From the NCBI GenBank assembly GCA_033398695.1, contig CM065814.1:106456501-106520500 (forward strand): 64,000 nucleotides of DNA, written 5' to 3'. This stretch comes from Orobanche coerulescens. Lineage: Eukaryota > Streptophyta > Magnoliopsida > Lamiales > Orobanchaceae. Position numbers and translations under genes: made by a program. The notes below the pieces were generated by a model. It ran no database searches. It had not been told where the DNA came from and was given only the letters and a program-made list of their open reading frames with translations. Positions 50,825-61,502 of this stretch are shown here, piece after piece; positions within the stretch are counted from its first letter, which is position 1, and the number at the start of each line of letters is the position of its first letter.

Positions 50825-51350
50825 GTGCAGGTAGTGCTACTAGTTGTGAGCCTTATGTCATTGGCCTACACGATGGTAGACGAATTATCGTGTCGTGAGA
50901 TTCGAATTGTCGGTCGATTTCATGGTCGTGTATGGACGACGGACCTAATCATAGTAGATTTGCCGAGGGCGGCGTCATCTTGGGTATTGATTGGATGGAT
51001 CGTCATGATGCCATCATTAGTGTCCGTAGCGTATGATCACTATCATTTCGCACGATGGGGTTGAATGTGTGTTTTAGGGAGGTAATCCGGCTATTCAGTA
51101 AGGTCATTAATTTGATGAAAGCGGTGAGATTACTCAATCGGGGGTGTGTTGGTTATTGGTGCTATATGACCAAAACCAGAAATCATCGATAATGTTGACG
51201 GATATTCCGGTAGTGAGGGAATATGCTGATGTTTTTCCGGCGAGTTACTGGTTTGCCTACGAGAGGGATGTGGAATTCACGATTGAGTTGGAGCACAGTG
51301 CGTCCCGATATCGAAGGCACCGTACCGGATGGCCCCGACCGAAATGCAGG
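50825..51350 (+). pseudogene. Gypsy B protease/RT linker, decayed
   Basis: Traces of the protease remain in shifted frames: TTDLIIVDLPRAASSWVLIG recalls the usual DLIVxDLxxxDxILGMDWL segment, followed by WIVMMPS. Then IPVVREYADVFPAS and [13 protein letters not shown] form the linker to RT. I do not see the active-site DSG. It is heavily mutated. Confidence 0.6.
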
Positions 51351-51895
51351 AATTAAAGAACCAACTCGAGGAGTTGTTCGAGAAGGGTTATACTCGACCG
51401 AGTGCGTCCCCGTGGGGAGCACCAGTGTTATTTGTCAAGAAGAAGGATGGTTCTTTTCGCTTGTGTATCGATTATCGGTAGTTGAACAGGGTGACAATCA
51501 AGAATAAGTATCCCTTACCCCGTATTGATGATCTCTTAGATCAACTTCAGGGAGCTTCAGTATTTTCCAAGATCGACTTAAGATCTGGATATCATCAGTT
51601 GCGGATTCGAGAGTCGGATATCGCGAGGACGGCGTTTCGAACACGCTATGGTCATTATGAGTTTGTGGTTATGCCGTTTGGATTGACTAATGCACCTGCG
51701 GTATTCATGGAGTTAATGAATCGGGTTTTCATCAACTTTTTGGACCAGTTTGTTGTTGTCTTCATCGATGACATTTTGATTTATTCTCGTGACCGAGAGG
51801 AACACGAGTTTCACCTTCATCAAGTGCTCGACGTGTTGAGACGAGAACAACTTTATGGGAAGTTTTCCAAATGTGAGTTACGGATATCCGAGTAG
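51351..51895 (+). pseudogene. Gypsy B reverse transcriptase
   Basis: [20 protein letters not shown] and RLCIDYR precede an in-frame TAG (51479-51481). Then [58 protein letters not shown] and the active site [12 protein letters not shown], with both aspartates intact (51767-51772). The frame is lost after [10 protein letters not shown] at about 51895, and the connection to RNase H (51896-52160) is scrambled by indels. Confidence 0.92.
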
Positions 51896-52162
51896 CGTTT
51901 CTCGGACACGTAATTTCTTGAGACGGAGTTCGTGTCGATCCTCGAGAAGACGGAGGCTATCCGAGATTGGTTACCTCAGAAGAATGTTAAGGAAATCCAA
52001 GTTTTCTCGGATTAGCGGGTTATTTTCGGCGCCGTAGAGGATTTTCTAGAATCGCTCAACCCAGCGAACCTTTGCGAAAGGATAAGAAATACACGTGGTC
52101 GACGCGTGTCAACGGAGTTTTGAGGAACTCAAGAGCCGGTTAATGTCGGCACTGTACTTTCC

Positions 52163-52700
52163 TTGCCGCAGGGACGGAAGGATTTGTGGTTTATAGTGAT
52201 GCGTCGGACGGACGGTCTCGGATGTGTGCTCATGCAGAATGGAAAGGTTATTGCCTATGCTTCATGGCAATTGAGACCTTACGAGGTTAATTATCCGACA
52301 CACGACCTGGAGCTAGCAGCCGTGGTGTTCGCTTTGAAGATTTGGCGTCATTATCTTTATGGCGTTACCTGTCAGATATTCACCGATCATAAGAGTTTAA
52401 AGTATATATTTACTCAGAAGGAGTTAAATATGCGACAGAGGCGGTGGTTAGAACTAATCAAAGATTATGATATTGAGATCCTTTACCACCCGGGCAAGGT
52501 GAACGTTTTCGCCGATGCCTTGAGTCGTAAGTCCGTTCAAAAGCAGATGCTTGCTCGTTTAACAGTCCAGAAAGAGCTTCAGCAGGAATTCCTTAGACCC
52601 GAGATCGAGGTCTGGCTCCAGCGAGTTCAGGGACAACTTTGTATGTTAGAGATTTCATCGTCACTCGAGGAGGCAATCCGAGAGAATCAGAGTTCAGACC
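52163..52700 (+). pseudogene. Gypsy B RNase H domain
   Basis: [74 protein letters not shown] and ADALSRK are present. The first catalytic Asp (normally YSDASG) is replaced by a shifted reading (VMRRTDG), so the domain is incomplete at its start. The remaining acidic residues are intact. Confidence 0.9.
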
Positions 52701-54092
52701 CTTCATTGTTGCGCATCCGTGAGGATGTGACTCAGGGGAAAACCCCTGGATTTGTGGTCCACGAGGATGGACTTTTGAGGTTTAAGAATCGGTTGTGCGT
52801 ACCGGCGAATGACGAGTTGAAAAACTCTATTTTGAGAGAAGCTCATGCTACCCCTTATTCTGTTCATCCGGGGTCCAGCAAGATGTACAAGGACTTGAAA
52901 CAAAATTACTGGTGGAGTAATATGAAGCGAGAAGTCGCATAATTTGTTTCGAGATGCTTAACCTGTCAACAAGTCAAGATTGAACATCAGCGGCCAGCGG
53001 GTATGCTGAAACCTCTTTCTATTCCCGAATGGAAGTGGGAAGACATTTCTATGGATTTCATCATGAGTTTGCCGACGAGTCGTCGTGGCATGAATACGAT
53101 CTGGGTGATCGTGGACCGCTTAACTAAATCAGCTCATTTCCTTGAGATCAAGGAGACGTGGGGTCCCGAGAGACTTGCTCAACTGTTCATCAAAGAGATA
53201 GTCAGACTGCACGGTACTCCTAAAAGTATCGTTTCCGATCGTGACGGACGGTTTGTGTCGCATTTTTGGAAATCAGTTCATCGTGCTATGGGAACCCAGC
53301 TTAATCTCGATCGCTTTTCATCCTCAGTCCGACGGACAATCAGAGAGAACCATTCAGACATTAGAGGACATGTTGAGGGCATGCGTCCTCGATTGGAAAG
53401 ACGATTGGGAAGCCCAACTACCATTGATCGAGTTCACGTATAATAATAGTTGGCATGCTTCGATTAAGATGGCACCTTACGAGGCCTTGTATGGTCGTCG
53501 TTGTCGATCTCCGTTGTATTGGGACGACCTATCAGAATCAATCGGCACCGAGCCCGATATGCTTATAGCCGCCCGTGAAAAGGTAGCTTTGATCAGGAGT
53601 CGTTTGTTGACCGCTCAGAGTCGACATAAATCATATGCAGATAACCGTCGTCGACCATTAGAGTTCGAGGCAGGTGACCACGTGTTGGTCAAGGTATCCC
53701 CGAGTCGTGGTATCTTCCGTTTTGGGAAGAGGGAGAAGTTGAGTCCGAGATTCATTGGACCGTTTGAGATTTTGGATCGAGTAGGCGAGTTAGCTTATCG
53801 ACTGGTTTTACCTCCGGCGTTGAGCCGAATTCATAATGTGTTTCATGTCTCTCAGTTGCGGAAGTATGTTGCCGACCCGAGTCACATACTTCAGTTCGAT
53901 GAAATCGAGATCGCCGACGATCATTCATATGAGGAGCGTCCTATGCGAGTTTTAGAGCGGCGAATCAAACAGTTGAGGAATAAGACGATTCCTTTGGTTA
54001 AAATTCAGTGGTCTAGACACGGAGTCGAAGAGGCTACTTGGGAAACCGAGGATAGTATGCGGGAGAGTTATCCCGAGTTGTTTGACCCTTAG
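52701..54092 (+). pseudogene. Gypsy B integrase with chromodomain
   Basis: The zinc-binding part is [15 protein letters not shown] and then, after an in-frame TAA at 52940-52942, CLTCQQVKIEHQ. The core follows: WKWEDISMDFIMSLPTS, WVIVDRLTKSAHF, VSDRDGRFVSHF, then a frameshift near 53310, then HPQSDGQSERTIQTLEDMLR. Next come NNSWHASIKMAPYEALYGRR, GPFEILDRVGELAYRLVLPP and FHVSQLRKYVADPSH. The last 60 residues (RVLERRIKQLRNKTIPLVKI, WSRHGVEEATWETEDSM, YPELF) form a chromodomain with the aromatic Trp kept. The stop is at 54090-54092. Confidence 0.93.
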
Positions 54093-54107
54093 TTTCGGGG
54101 ATGAAAC

Positions 54108-54126
54108 TCTTTTAAGGGGGGGTGTA
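54108..54126 (+). other. Polypurine tract of gypsy B
   Basis: CTTTTAAGGGGGGGTGTA stands immediately before the 3' LTR start TGTAATACC. The G-rich run is the expected plus-strand primer. Confidence 0.75.
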
Positions 54127-56593
54127 TGTAATACCCGGTTGTAATTCAGTTATTATCATTCAGTATGTATCATTCAGTAATTGTTATTCAGTAATTTCAC
54201 TCATTAATGATCATTTGTCACTCATATTCAATCATGGTATTCATCATTCAGAGTCATTGTATCGTGTATCAATCGTCATTCATCACTAATCTAATTGGAG
54301 TTTCGTGCCGTGTTTATCATCATCGTCATTTTCATTGTGGACTGTGTGTGAGGAAGTAGCGCACGCTACGTACTCTTTTTAGTGCACGCTAATTGAGTAT
54401 AGGTAGCGCACGCTACCACTCAGCATTAGCGCACGCTAATGTTACCACAGCTGCCGATCCGAGGAAGATGCTTGGTGCAGTGAGTTATTAGTAACGCATG
54501 CTACGAGTGGTAAGTAGCGCGCGCTAGTGGGTTGTAGTAGCGCACGCTAATAATTGCTGTAGCGCGCGCTAAGGACGGATCAGGTTGAGTCCAGTGGCTA
54601 CTGGACTGCACTGGATTAATTCATCGCGCACGCTATGAGTGATATTTAGCGTACGCAAACGGTGTAGTAGCGCACGCTAAATATTGGTTGTAGCGCACGC
54701 TACCGAGTCGAATCGAGGAGGGACGGTTTACGGATTCCGATCTTGGGCATCTAATAATTCGTTAGCGCACGCTAACCATGGGTATTAACGCACGCTAATG
54801 GTATGGTTGTAGCGCATGCTACAAAAGGTACATAGCGCGCGCTACCGTTTTCGGACAGTGGGTACTGGACTACCCAAATTACCCGTTAGCGCACGCTACG
54901 CACAAGGGCTAGCGCACGCTAACCTGGAGTGACTATATATTGGACAGTTAGCCTGAGTTTCGTCATTTCTCATTTCCCTTCGTTTTTGGAGCGACTTCGG
55001 GCGATTTTTGGGCGACTTGGAGTGTTCTCTTGTTTGCTATCACCTATCATCATATTCAAGGCTTTGAGTTGGATTATCACCACTTCATCATCTCCTTAAC
55101 ATCAAATCAAAGGTATTAATCTCTTGGATCTAGAATTTGGATTTTTGGGTTTTCCTTCCGATTTCTTCGTAAGCTTGGATTATTGTCGGAATACATTAGA
55201 TATGGATTATCTACCTTGGATAAATGTATTCCTACGGATTTAATGGCTATTTTCGGAATTATTTCAAGAACCCTTAGGGTTGACTTCGGTTAATTTGGGG
55301 ATTTTCCGATTGTTGTTGTCGTAAACTTGAATTGTGGATTTCTATGAGATTATTGATGTCATTGATAATGTTTTGCTGGTTTGAATCAATCATTTGGAGT
55401 TGGTTCGATAATTTGGGTTTGGTTTTAACCAACGGGAAGGATATTCTCAACGTTTTCGTTAGAGTACATCTACGAGTTCGGATATTGTTGTATCGACGTT
55501 TGAGTCGGTTATGATCGTATTTGATTCGTGTATTGATCGGTTGTTGGTAATTATTGTTATTCAAGGTTGTTCGAGCGACCGACATTTCATTTAGGACGTT
55601 GTTCGTGGAAGGACATTGTCATCGGTATTGTGTAAGTTAACTCTTACTCGGTTAAAAGGATACTCACTCCTTTTGTTGTTGATTGCTCATAATCATAATT
55701 CGTTCATCATAATATTAATCATATTGAGACTTGTAATTGTCGAATAATCATTTCATTCACGAGAAGCGACGATTCCAAATCATTTCATTGGGTTATCAAT
55801 CAAGTTACTATTATTTTCATCTCGGTGAGTCATCTTGGCCTTGTCGAATTATTATTCATTGGTATTCATTGTGGTCATTCTCGTTCATATGACCTTCTGG
55901 GTTCATATTGCGTGGCCGAGTGTGGCTGTGTGGAATTTTTAGTCGGGCACACGATGGTCATGTTTTGGGTTCACCGATACATTGGACGGTGCACACTGTA
56001 ATGCTTACCTCCGTGAGACTAATTAGGTACAAGGACGGGTGTGTCCGGTCATTCGTCTTGTACACTTGCACAGAACATTACGGGCGTACTATGATACTTC
56101 TCTTCAGCGTAATTCATAACTAAGGATATTTCATAACTTCAGTTAATTCATGATTGTGTTATTTCAACCCTTGAGGATTGTTGTTACGTATGGCGGCCCG
56201 TTGAGATTTTGTTTTCAGGTCACGGCAAGGCAAAGGCACGGGAAGAGCATGCTGACGGCGAGGAGTCCCAGTGATACTAGTAGGGGCCCCTAGTCATTTC
56301 GTTTGTTTCAGTCATTTCAGTCATTTCAGCTATTCCGTCATTTGTATTTTCCGCTGCAAATTCCGTTTGAGATGTTTAATTGTTCAGGGTGGTGTATTTT
56401 ATCTCCATATAAAATATACTAGTATTCGGTTTAGTCCTGGTGTGTTGTACTTAAACTCCTCATCGGAGTAATTGGTAATATAATGTGGTTCGGTACTACA
56501 ATTACATTATTTAATTCATCATTTTCATTTGCCTGGTGGGTCCCAGTCGGGGATTCACGGCACTGTAATATCCACCTAGTTTGGGGTGTTACA
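54127..56593 (+). repeat. 3' LTR of gypsy B
   Basis: 2,467 bp, TGTAATACCCGG to GGGGTGTTACA. The dyad array lies at 54355-54920, the TATA box at about 54932-54941, followed by the same downstream part as the 5' LTR with a few substitutions and short indels. The TSD GCCGT follows at 56594. Confidence 0.95.
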
Positions 56594-56967
56594 GCCGTAT
56601 TGCGGGTCAGCGGGCGACCCCTGTGCGACACGGCGCACAGACACGGCGGAAAATGCGGCGGGTCTTGCGCCGTTTCGCAAGGCAGCGGGCACCACTGGGC
56701 AACACGGCGCACAGACACGGTGCAGAATGCCGCGGGTCTTGCGCCGTTTTGCACAGGTTAGGCCAGACAGCCTCTTGACACAAGACGACGCTATCAAAAC
56801 GGAAAAAGACGATAAACAAAAACACGATATGCCGACCCAATGGTCCGAGAAAATTACATGCAACGAGAAACAATATCCAATAACCCGAAACGGTCCGAGG
56901 TACACAACCAAAATCGAACAAGGAAAAAAAATTCCCTAAACTTATGGGAAATTACGAAACGACCCAA
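56594..56967 (-). repeat. 3' LTR of gypsy C, second part (truncated)
   Basis: This continues the C LTR after element B (compare 62907-63265 in the right LTR). It includes GCGACACGGCGCACAGACAC and other GGCGC/GCGCC dyads. It ends abruptly at GAAACGACCCAAA, where integrase sequence begins (TCTCGGACTAAG). Confidence 0.88.
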
Positions 56968-57670
56968 ATCTCGGACTAAGTTTACCCTTCCGACCGAAGC
57001 GGTAAACTCCCTGTGTCGGCGACACCTTAAGCAACACATGGTCTCCCACCTCAAACTCCAATGGCCGGCGACGTGTATCGGCATAAGACTTCTGTCGACT
57101 CTGGTCCGTCAACAACCTATCGCAAATCAGAGCAATCCTCTCTCTCGTCTCAACTACCATATCGGGCTCGGTGCCAATTAGCTCAGATGTATCATCCCAA
57201 CACAACGGCGATCTGCACTTCCTACCATACAGTGCCTCAAATGGTGCCATTTTGATCGAGGCGTGCCAACTATTGTTGTACGTGAATTCGATCAATGGCA
57301 AGTGCGACTCCCAATCATACTTCCAATCTAAAGCACAGGCTCGTAACATATCCTCCAGCGTCTGTATCGTCCGCTCAGACTGTCCGTCTGTCTGAGGGTG
57401 GTTGGATGTACTTAGTCTCAACTCGGTCCCCAAGTCTCTATGAACGGCCTGCCAAAAATGTGATATAAACCGGCCATCACGATCCGAAACAATACTCTTA
57501 GGGGTCCCATGCAACCTCACGATCTCCGCAATGAACACTCGTGCTAGTCTCTCTGGCCCCCAAGTGTCCTTAATACCTAGAAAATGAGCTGATTTGGTTA
57601 GTCGATCAACAATGACCCAAATCATGTTCATTCCAGTCCGAGTCTTAGGCATACTGATAATGAAATCCAT
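56942..57670 (-). pseudogene. Gypsy C integrase core, chromodomain deleted
   Basis: MDFIISMPKTRTGMNMIWVI with VDRLTKSAHFLG (first Asp), SIVSDRDGRFISHF (second Asp) and HPQTDGQSERTIQTLEDMLR (Glu) give an intact DDE core. NNSWHASIKMAPFEALYGRK and RRRPLEFEVGDHVLLKVSP follow. The reading ends KGKLSPRF and is joined to LTR sequence, so the GPFEIL domain, the FHVSQL segment and the chromodomain are missing. The equivalent sequence of the neighbouring copy is at 63607-64000. Confidence 0.92.
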
Positions 57671-57811
57671 AGAAATATCCTCCCATTTCCACTCCGGGAT
57701 AGGAAGTGGTCACAAAAGCCCCGCGGGTCGCTGATGCTCGATCTTAACCTGCTAACAAGTCAAACACCTCGACACAAGCTCGCTAACGTCTGACTTCAAA
57801 TTACTCCACCA

Positions 57812-58744
57812 TTAGTTACTCCTCACATCCTTGTACATTTTGCTCGTACCAGGATGTATGGAGTAAGGTGTGGTATGAGCTTCACTCAAGATCTTCTGTC
57901 TCAGCTCAATAATACTCGGTACACATAGTCTGCCGTGAAATCTTAAAACTCCATCATCCTGAACAACAAATCCAGAGGCCCTCCCCTTCCCCACATCCTC
58001 CCTCAACTGTACCAAAAACGGATCATCATACTGTTTCGCCTTGATATCGTCAGTCAAGGACGAAGTGATCTCCAACGCACATAACTGACCCTGAACTCTC
58101 TGAACCGAAACCTCGATATTCTGACAAATAAAATCCCGCTGGATCCTACTCTGTGGTGTAAGTACCTCTAACATCTGTAACGCCATCGGCTTTCGGCTCA
58201 ACGCATCAGCCACTACGTTAGCCTTACCCGGATGATAAAGTATCTCGAGGTCGTAATCTTTAATTAGCTCCAACCACCTACGCTGTCTCATATTCAACTC
58301 TTTCTGACTGAAGATATACTTCAAACTCTTGTGATCCATAAATATCTTACACGACGACCCATAGAGATAATGCCTCCAGATCTTTAAGGCGAAAACGACC
58401 GCAGCTAACTCCAAATCGTGCGTGGAGTAATTCACCTCATATGGTTTCAACTGGCGGGATGCATAAGCAATAACCCTATCTCTCTGCATCAAAACACATC
58501 CGAGCCCGAGGCCCGAAGCATCACTATATACCACGAAATCTTCGTTCCCCTGAGGCAACGCTAACATGGGTGTGGTAGTTAGTCGTCTCTTCAACTCGTC
58601 AAAACTACCCTGTCTGTCTGCGGTCCACTCGAATTTCTGAGTCTTTTGGAGCAACTGAGTGAGTGGTCTGGCAATCTTAGAAAATCCCTCAACAAATCTA
58701 CGGTAATAGCCGGCAAGACCCAGAAAACTCCTCACCTCCTTCAC
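57812..58744 (-). pseudogene. Gypsy C RT connection, RNase H and integrase zinc region
   Basis: This is 310 codons: [20 protein letters not shown], then [53 protein letters not shown] and [11 protein letters not shown]. All four RNase H acidic residues are present. It continues to [18 protein letters not shown] at the beginning of the integrase zinc finger, where a stop interrupts it (near 57811). The CLTCQQ half is found downstream in a broken frame (about 57740-57770, with a stop in CQ*VKI). Confidence 0.92.
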
Positions 58745-58804
58745 ATTCTTAGGCGGCTCTCAATCCATCACTGCCTCTATCTTCTGCGGATCTACCCGAA
58801 CTCC

Positions 58805-59461
58805 CTATGCTGAAATCACATGCCCGAGGAACATCACTTCCTCGAGCCAAAACTCACACTTAGAGAACTTCACATACAACTGTTCGGTTCTCCAAATGTC
58901 TAATACAATCCGGAGATGTAAGGCATGCTCCTCCCGACTCCGTGAATAGATAAGAATGTCATCGATAAAGACGACTACGAATTTATCTAGATACTCAATA
59001 AAAACTTTGTTCATCAACTGCATGAACACTGCTGGGGCATTGGTTAGCCCGAAAGGCATAACCACAAACTCGTAATGGCCATATCTCGTCCGAAAGGCAG
59101 CTTTCGGTATATCGCTTTCCCGAATCCTCCACTGGTAGTAGCCCGACCGCAAATCAATCTTCGAAAAGACTGTCGCCCCCTGAAGCTGATCAAACAAGTC
59201 GTCAGTCTGGGGCAAAGGGTATTTCTTTTTGATGATTAACTTGTTTAATTCTCGATAGTTGATACATAAACGAAACGATCCATCCTTCTTCTTAACAAAA
59301 AGTACAGGCGCACCCCAAGGCGATGCGCTCGGTCGAATATACCCTTTATCTAACAACTCTCCCAATCGATTCTTCAATTCTAACATCTCCGACGGTGCCA
59401 TACGGTACGGAGCTCGAGAAATAGGGGCCGCATTCGGCTCTAGATCAATAGGAAACTCCAC
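58805..59461 (-). pseudogene. Gypsy C reverse transcriptase
   Basis: The reading has [58 protein letters not shown] and [20 protein letters not shown], then [14 protein letters not shown] with both catalytic aspartates kept (58958-58963). It stops after FLGHVISA at a TAG (about 58805), and another stop lies in the following segment, so RT is cut from RNase H. The CINYREL Asp-to-Asn change is also unusual (normally CIDYREL). Confidence 0.92.
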
Positions 59462-59931
59462 CTCTCGCTATGGTGGTAATCCCGGCAAGTCATCCGGAAA
59501 TACGTCGGGATAATCACTAACAACTGGAATTGACGGCAAATCAACTCCACCATCTTCCGCCTTCAGAGCATAACACCAGTAGCCGACACAACCCTGGTTT
59601 AGAAGTTTTATCGCCTTCAAGGCGCTAATCACATTCCCCAATCTACCCGGCTTACAACCAACGAGAGTATGCTCGGTGCCGTCCTCGGCCACTGTCGAGA
59701 TGGTACGAGTCCGATAATTCATGATAGCACCATGACGATCCAACCAATCGTCCCGAGGATCAAATCCTTAGCTTTAAGGTCTATAACAATGAGATTTGAG
59801 GGCCAATACCAGCTTTCGATCCTCACTGGGAAATCCCTAACTTCCCGTTCCCCAACCATACGATCCCCGCTAGGCGTACTCACTACAAACGGTTCACACT
59901 CAAACAAGCAGTCAAAGCCAATACGACTCAC
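59462..59931 (-). pseudogene. Gypsy C protease C-terminal part and RT linker
   Basis: Two overlapping frames carry PSNLIVIDLKAKDLILGT (protease end) and MDRHGAIMNYRTRTISTVAE, followed by IPVVSDYPDVFPDDLPGLPP (linker to RT). The frame change lies near 59730. A stop just after PGLPP separates it from RT. Confidence 0.8.
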
Positions 59932-60992
59932 ACAATCCGAATAAAGGAATGGGTAGCACTCGAATCAAAAAGCACTGAAACTGGATGAGTAAGGATCTGA
60001 GTGGTACCTGACGCCACCGGAATGTCTGCCTCCTCTGTGCGCCTTATCTGATACAATCGGGGGTGAACTGAACCCGAACTCGACGCTGTACGGAGATCCG
60101 GCTGACCCCGACCCCTACCATGGCCCGAACTCTGTGGAACATGAGTAGCTGGAGTGCTGTATTCCCTCTGATCAGCGGTGGTAGTCGGAACTATAGCGGC
60201 CCTAGTGGCCCTCTCACAATGAGCTGCCCAGTGCCCAGACTGTCCGCAAGTAAAGCAAGTAACTAACGGAAATGGGCAATCCTTCATGACGTTCTCGGGC
60301 TGACTGTAATTAAAACAAACTCTCCCACCAGGTGCAACAGACTGGACCAAACGTTTACCCTGAGATCCACCGGCCTGATGAAACGGCCTCTTCCCAGATG
60401 TAGGAGCAGAATGAGACCTAGAAAACTGACCACCCTTACCGGCTGAGAACCCGCTAGTAATCTTCTGCTTCTTAGCTTCTGAAACCGACTCTGATTCCGG
60501 GACGGCCATCTCTATCACTAGAGCGCGATCCTGGTATTCCTTCAAAGTGGCACACATGAGCGGTGCCATACTCTGCCTGATATGCGGCTTCATGCGCATA
60601 TTGAAGTAACGGATTTTATCAGCCTCAGTCCTCACCTGATCTTTCACAAAACCCAACTGCTGATTGTAAGAGATAATGGCCTGAGAAATCGGCACATCCT
60701 GTGGTGTGGCAGTAAAGAACTCCACAATCCTGCGTTCTTTGACTGGCGGCAGACAATATTCGGCTTCCATAGCAGCCCTGAATTCCTCCCAAGTGGCTCG
60801 ACGGTCTCTGGGCGCCACAGCCTCCCACCATTCCGCAGCTTCCTTTTCCAGGAGGTACTGGGCAATATGTACCCTCCTGTCTTCGAGACAAGCTATGGAA
60901 TCAAAGGTCCTGGACAACTGAAAGATCCAATTCTCCCAACCGAGGGAGTCAGAAGATCCGGAGAAACGAGGAGGGTGCATCTTAGTCACCAT
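59928..60992 (-). pseudogene. Gypsy C gag core, zinc knuckles and protease start
   Basis: This is 354 codons. The gag core is KMHPPRFSGSSDSLGWENWI, EDRRVHIAQYLLEKEAAEWW, EAVAPRDR. Further on it has one damaged knuckle (CFNYSQPENVMKDC, second Cys and the His lost) and one intact knuckle (CFTCGQSGHWAAHC). The C-terminus reads HPVSVLFDSSATHSFI: the protease active site, normally DSGAT, has Ser in place of Gly. The gag-protease fusion in one frame is typical of plant chromoviruses. Confidence 0.9.
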
Positions 60993-61243
60993 CTGAAGCC
61001 ACTTACTAGCTTCTTCTTCAGGTGTCGGGGCGGATTCTGGCGTCCACCCTGAGCTATCTGAGCAAGCTGGGCTACTAACTGCTGAAGTACGGCAGTAGCC
61101 CCGGCATCGACATTATTACCCGACGGCACTGAGTGAGAGCCTGAGTCCGCAGAGGACTGAGAAACTGAGCCCTCTTCATTATTAGCACCCCGACCATGGC
61201 CTTGGCCGCGTCCCCTAGATGGTCTACCACGACCTCTCAACAT
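60986..61243 (-). pseudogene. Gypsy C gag N-terminus
   Basis: It starts with the ATG at 61241-61243 (MLRGRGRPSRGRGQGHGRG), an RG-rich leader like those of A and B, and continues through a Ser-rich part and AVLQQLVAQLAQIAQGGRQN. A frame change at about 60986-61020 separates it from the gag core. Confidence 0.85.
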
Positions 61244-61487
61244 ACTGAAGAAAATATCAAAAGAACAAGATCAGAAAGATTCACAATCTACAAGGTTGGT
61301 ATCACAATTCTCAATTCCGAACAACGCAAGAAAAACGAATTCTAGAAGTATAAGAGTTCGAGGAGACTTACAACCACGGGTCGCACGAAAAGACGGTAGC
61401 ATGATGATATTAGGCTCAACGACTGACTCTAACGACGCAACTGACAGACCCAAAATTAACCGACAGCCTAGGCATTCAAAACCTAAG

Positions 61488-61498
61488 GCTCGATACCA
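61488..61498 (-). other. Primer binding site of gypsy C
   Basis: The minus strand reads TGGTATCGAGC four bases from the LTR, a one-base-shorter variant of the initiator tRNA-Met-complementary site. Confidence 0.75.
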
Positions 61499-61502
61499 TA
61501 AA

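Larger units (their letters stand above)
46468..56593 (+). mobile_element. Ty3/gypsy retrotransposon B (chromovirus), full length, inactive
   Basis: LTRs lie at 46468-48928 and 54127-56593, with the TSD GCCGT (46463-46467 and 56594-56598), a primer binding site at 48933, and a purine tract before 54127. The plus strand codes for gag, a decayed protease, RT, RNase H, integrase and chromodomain. It inserted into the LTR of gypsy C and is therefore younger than C. Stops at 51479-51481 and about 52940, a frameshift in integrase and heavy damage between 50032 and 51350 disable it. Confidence 0.95.
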
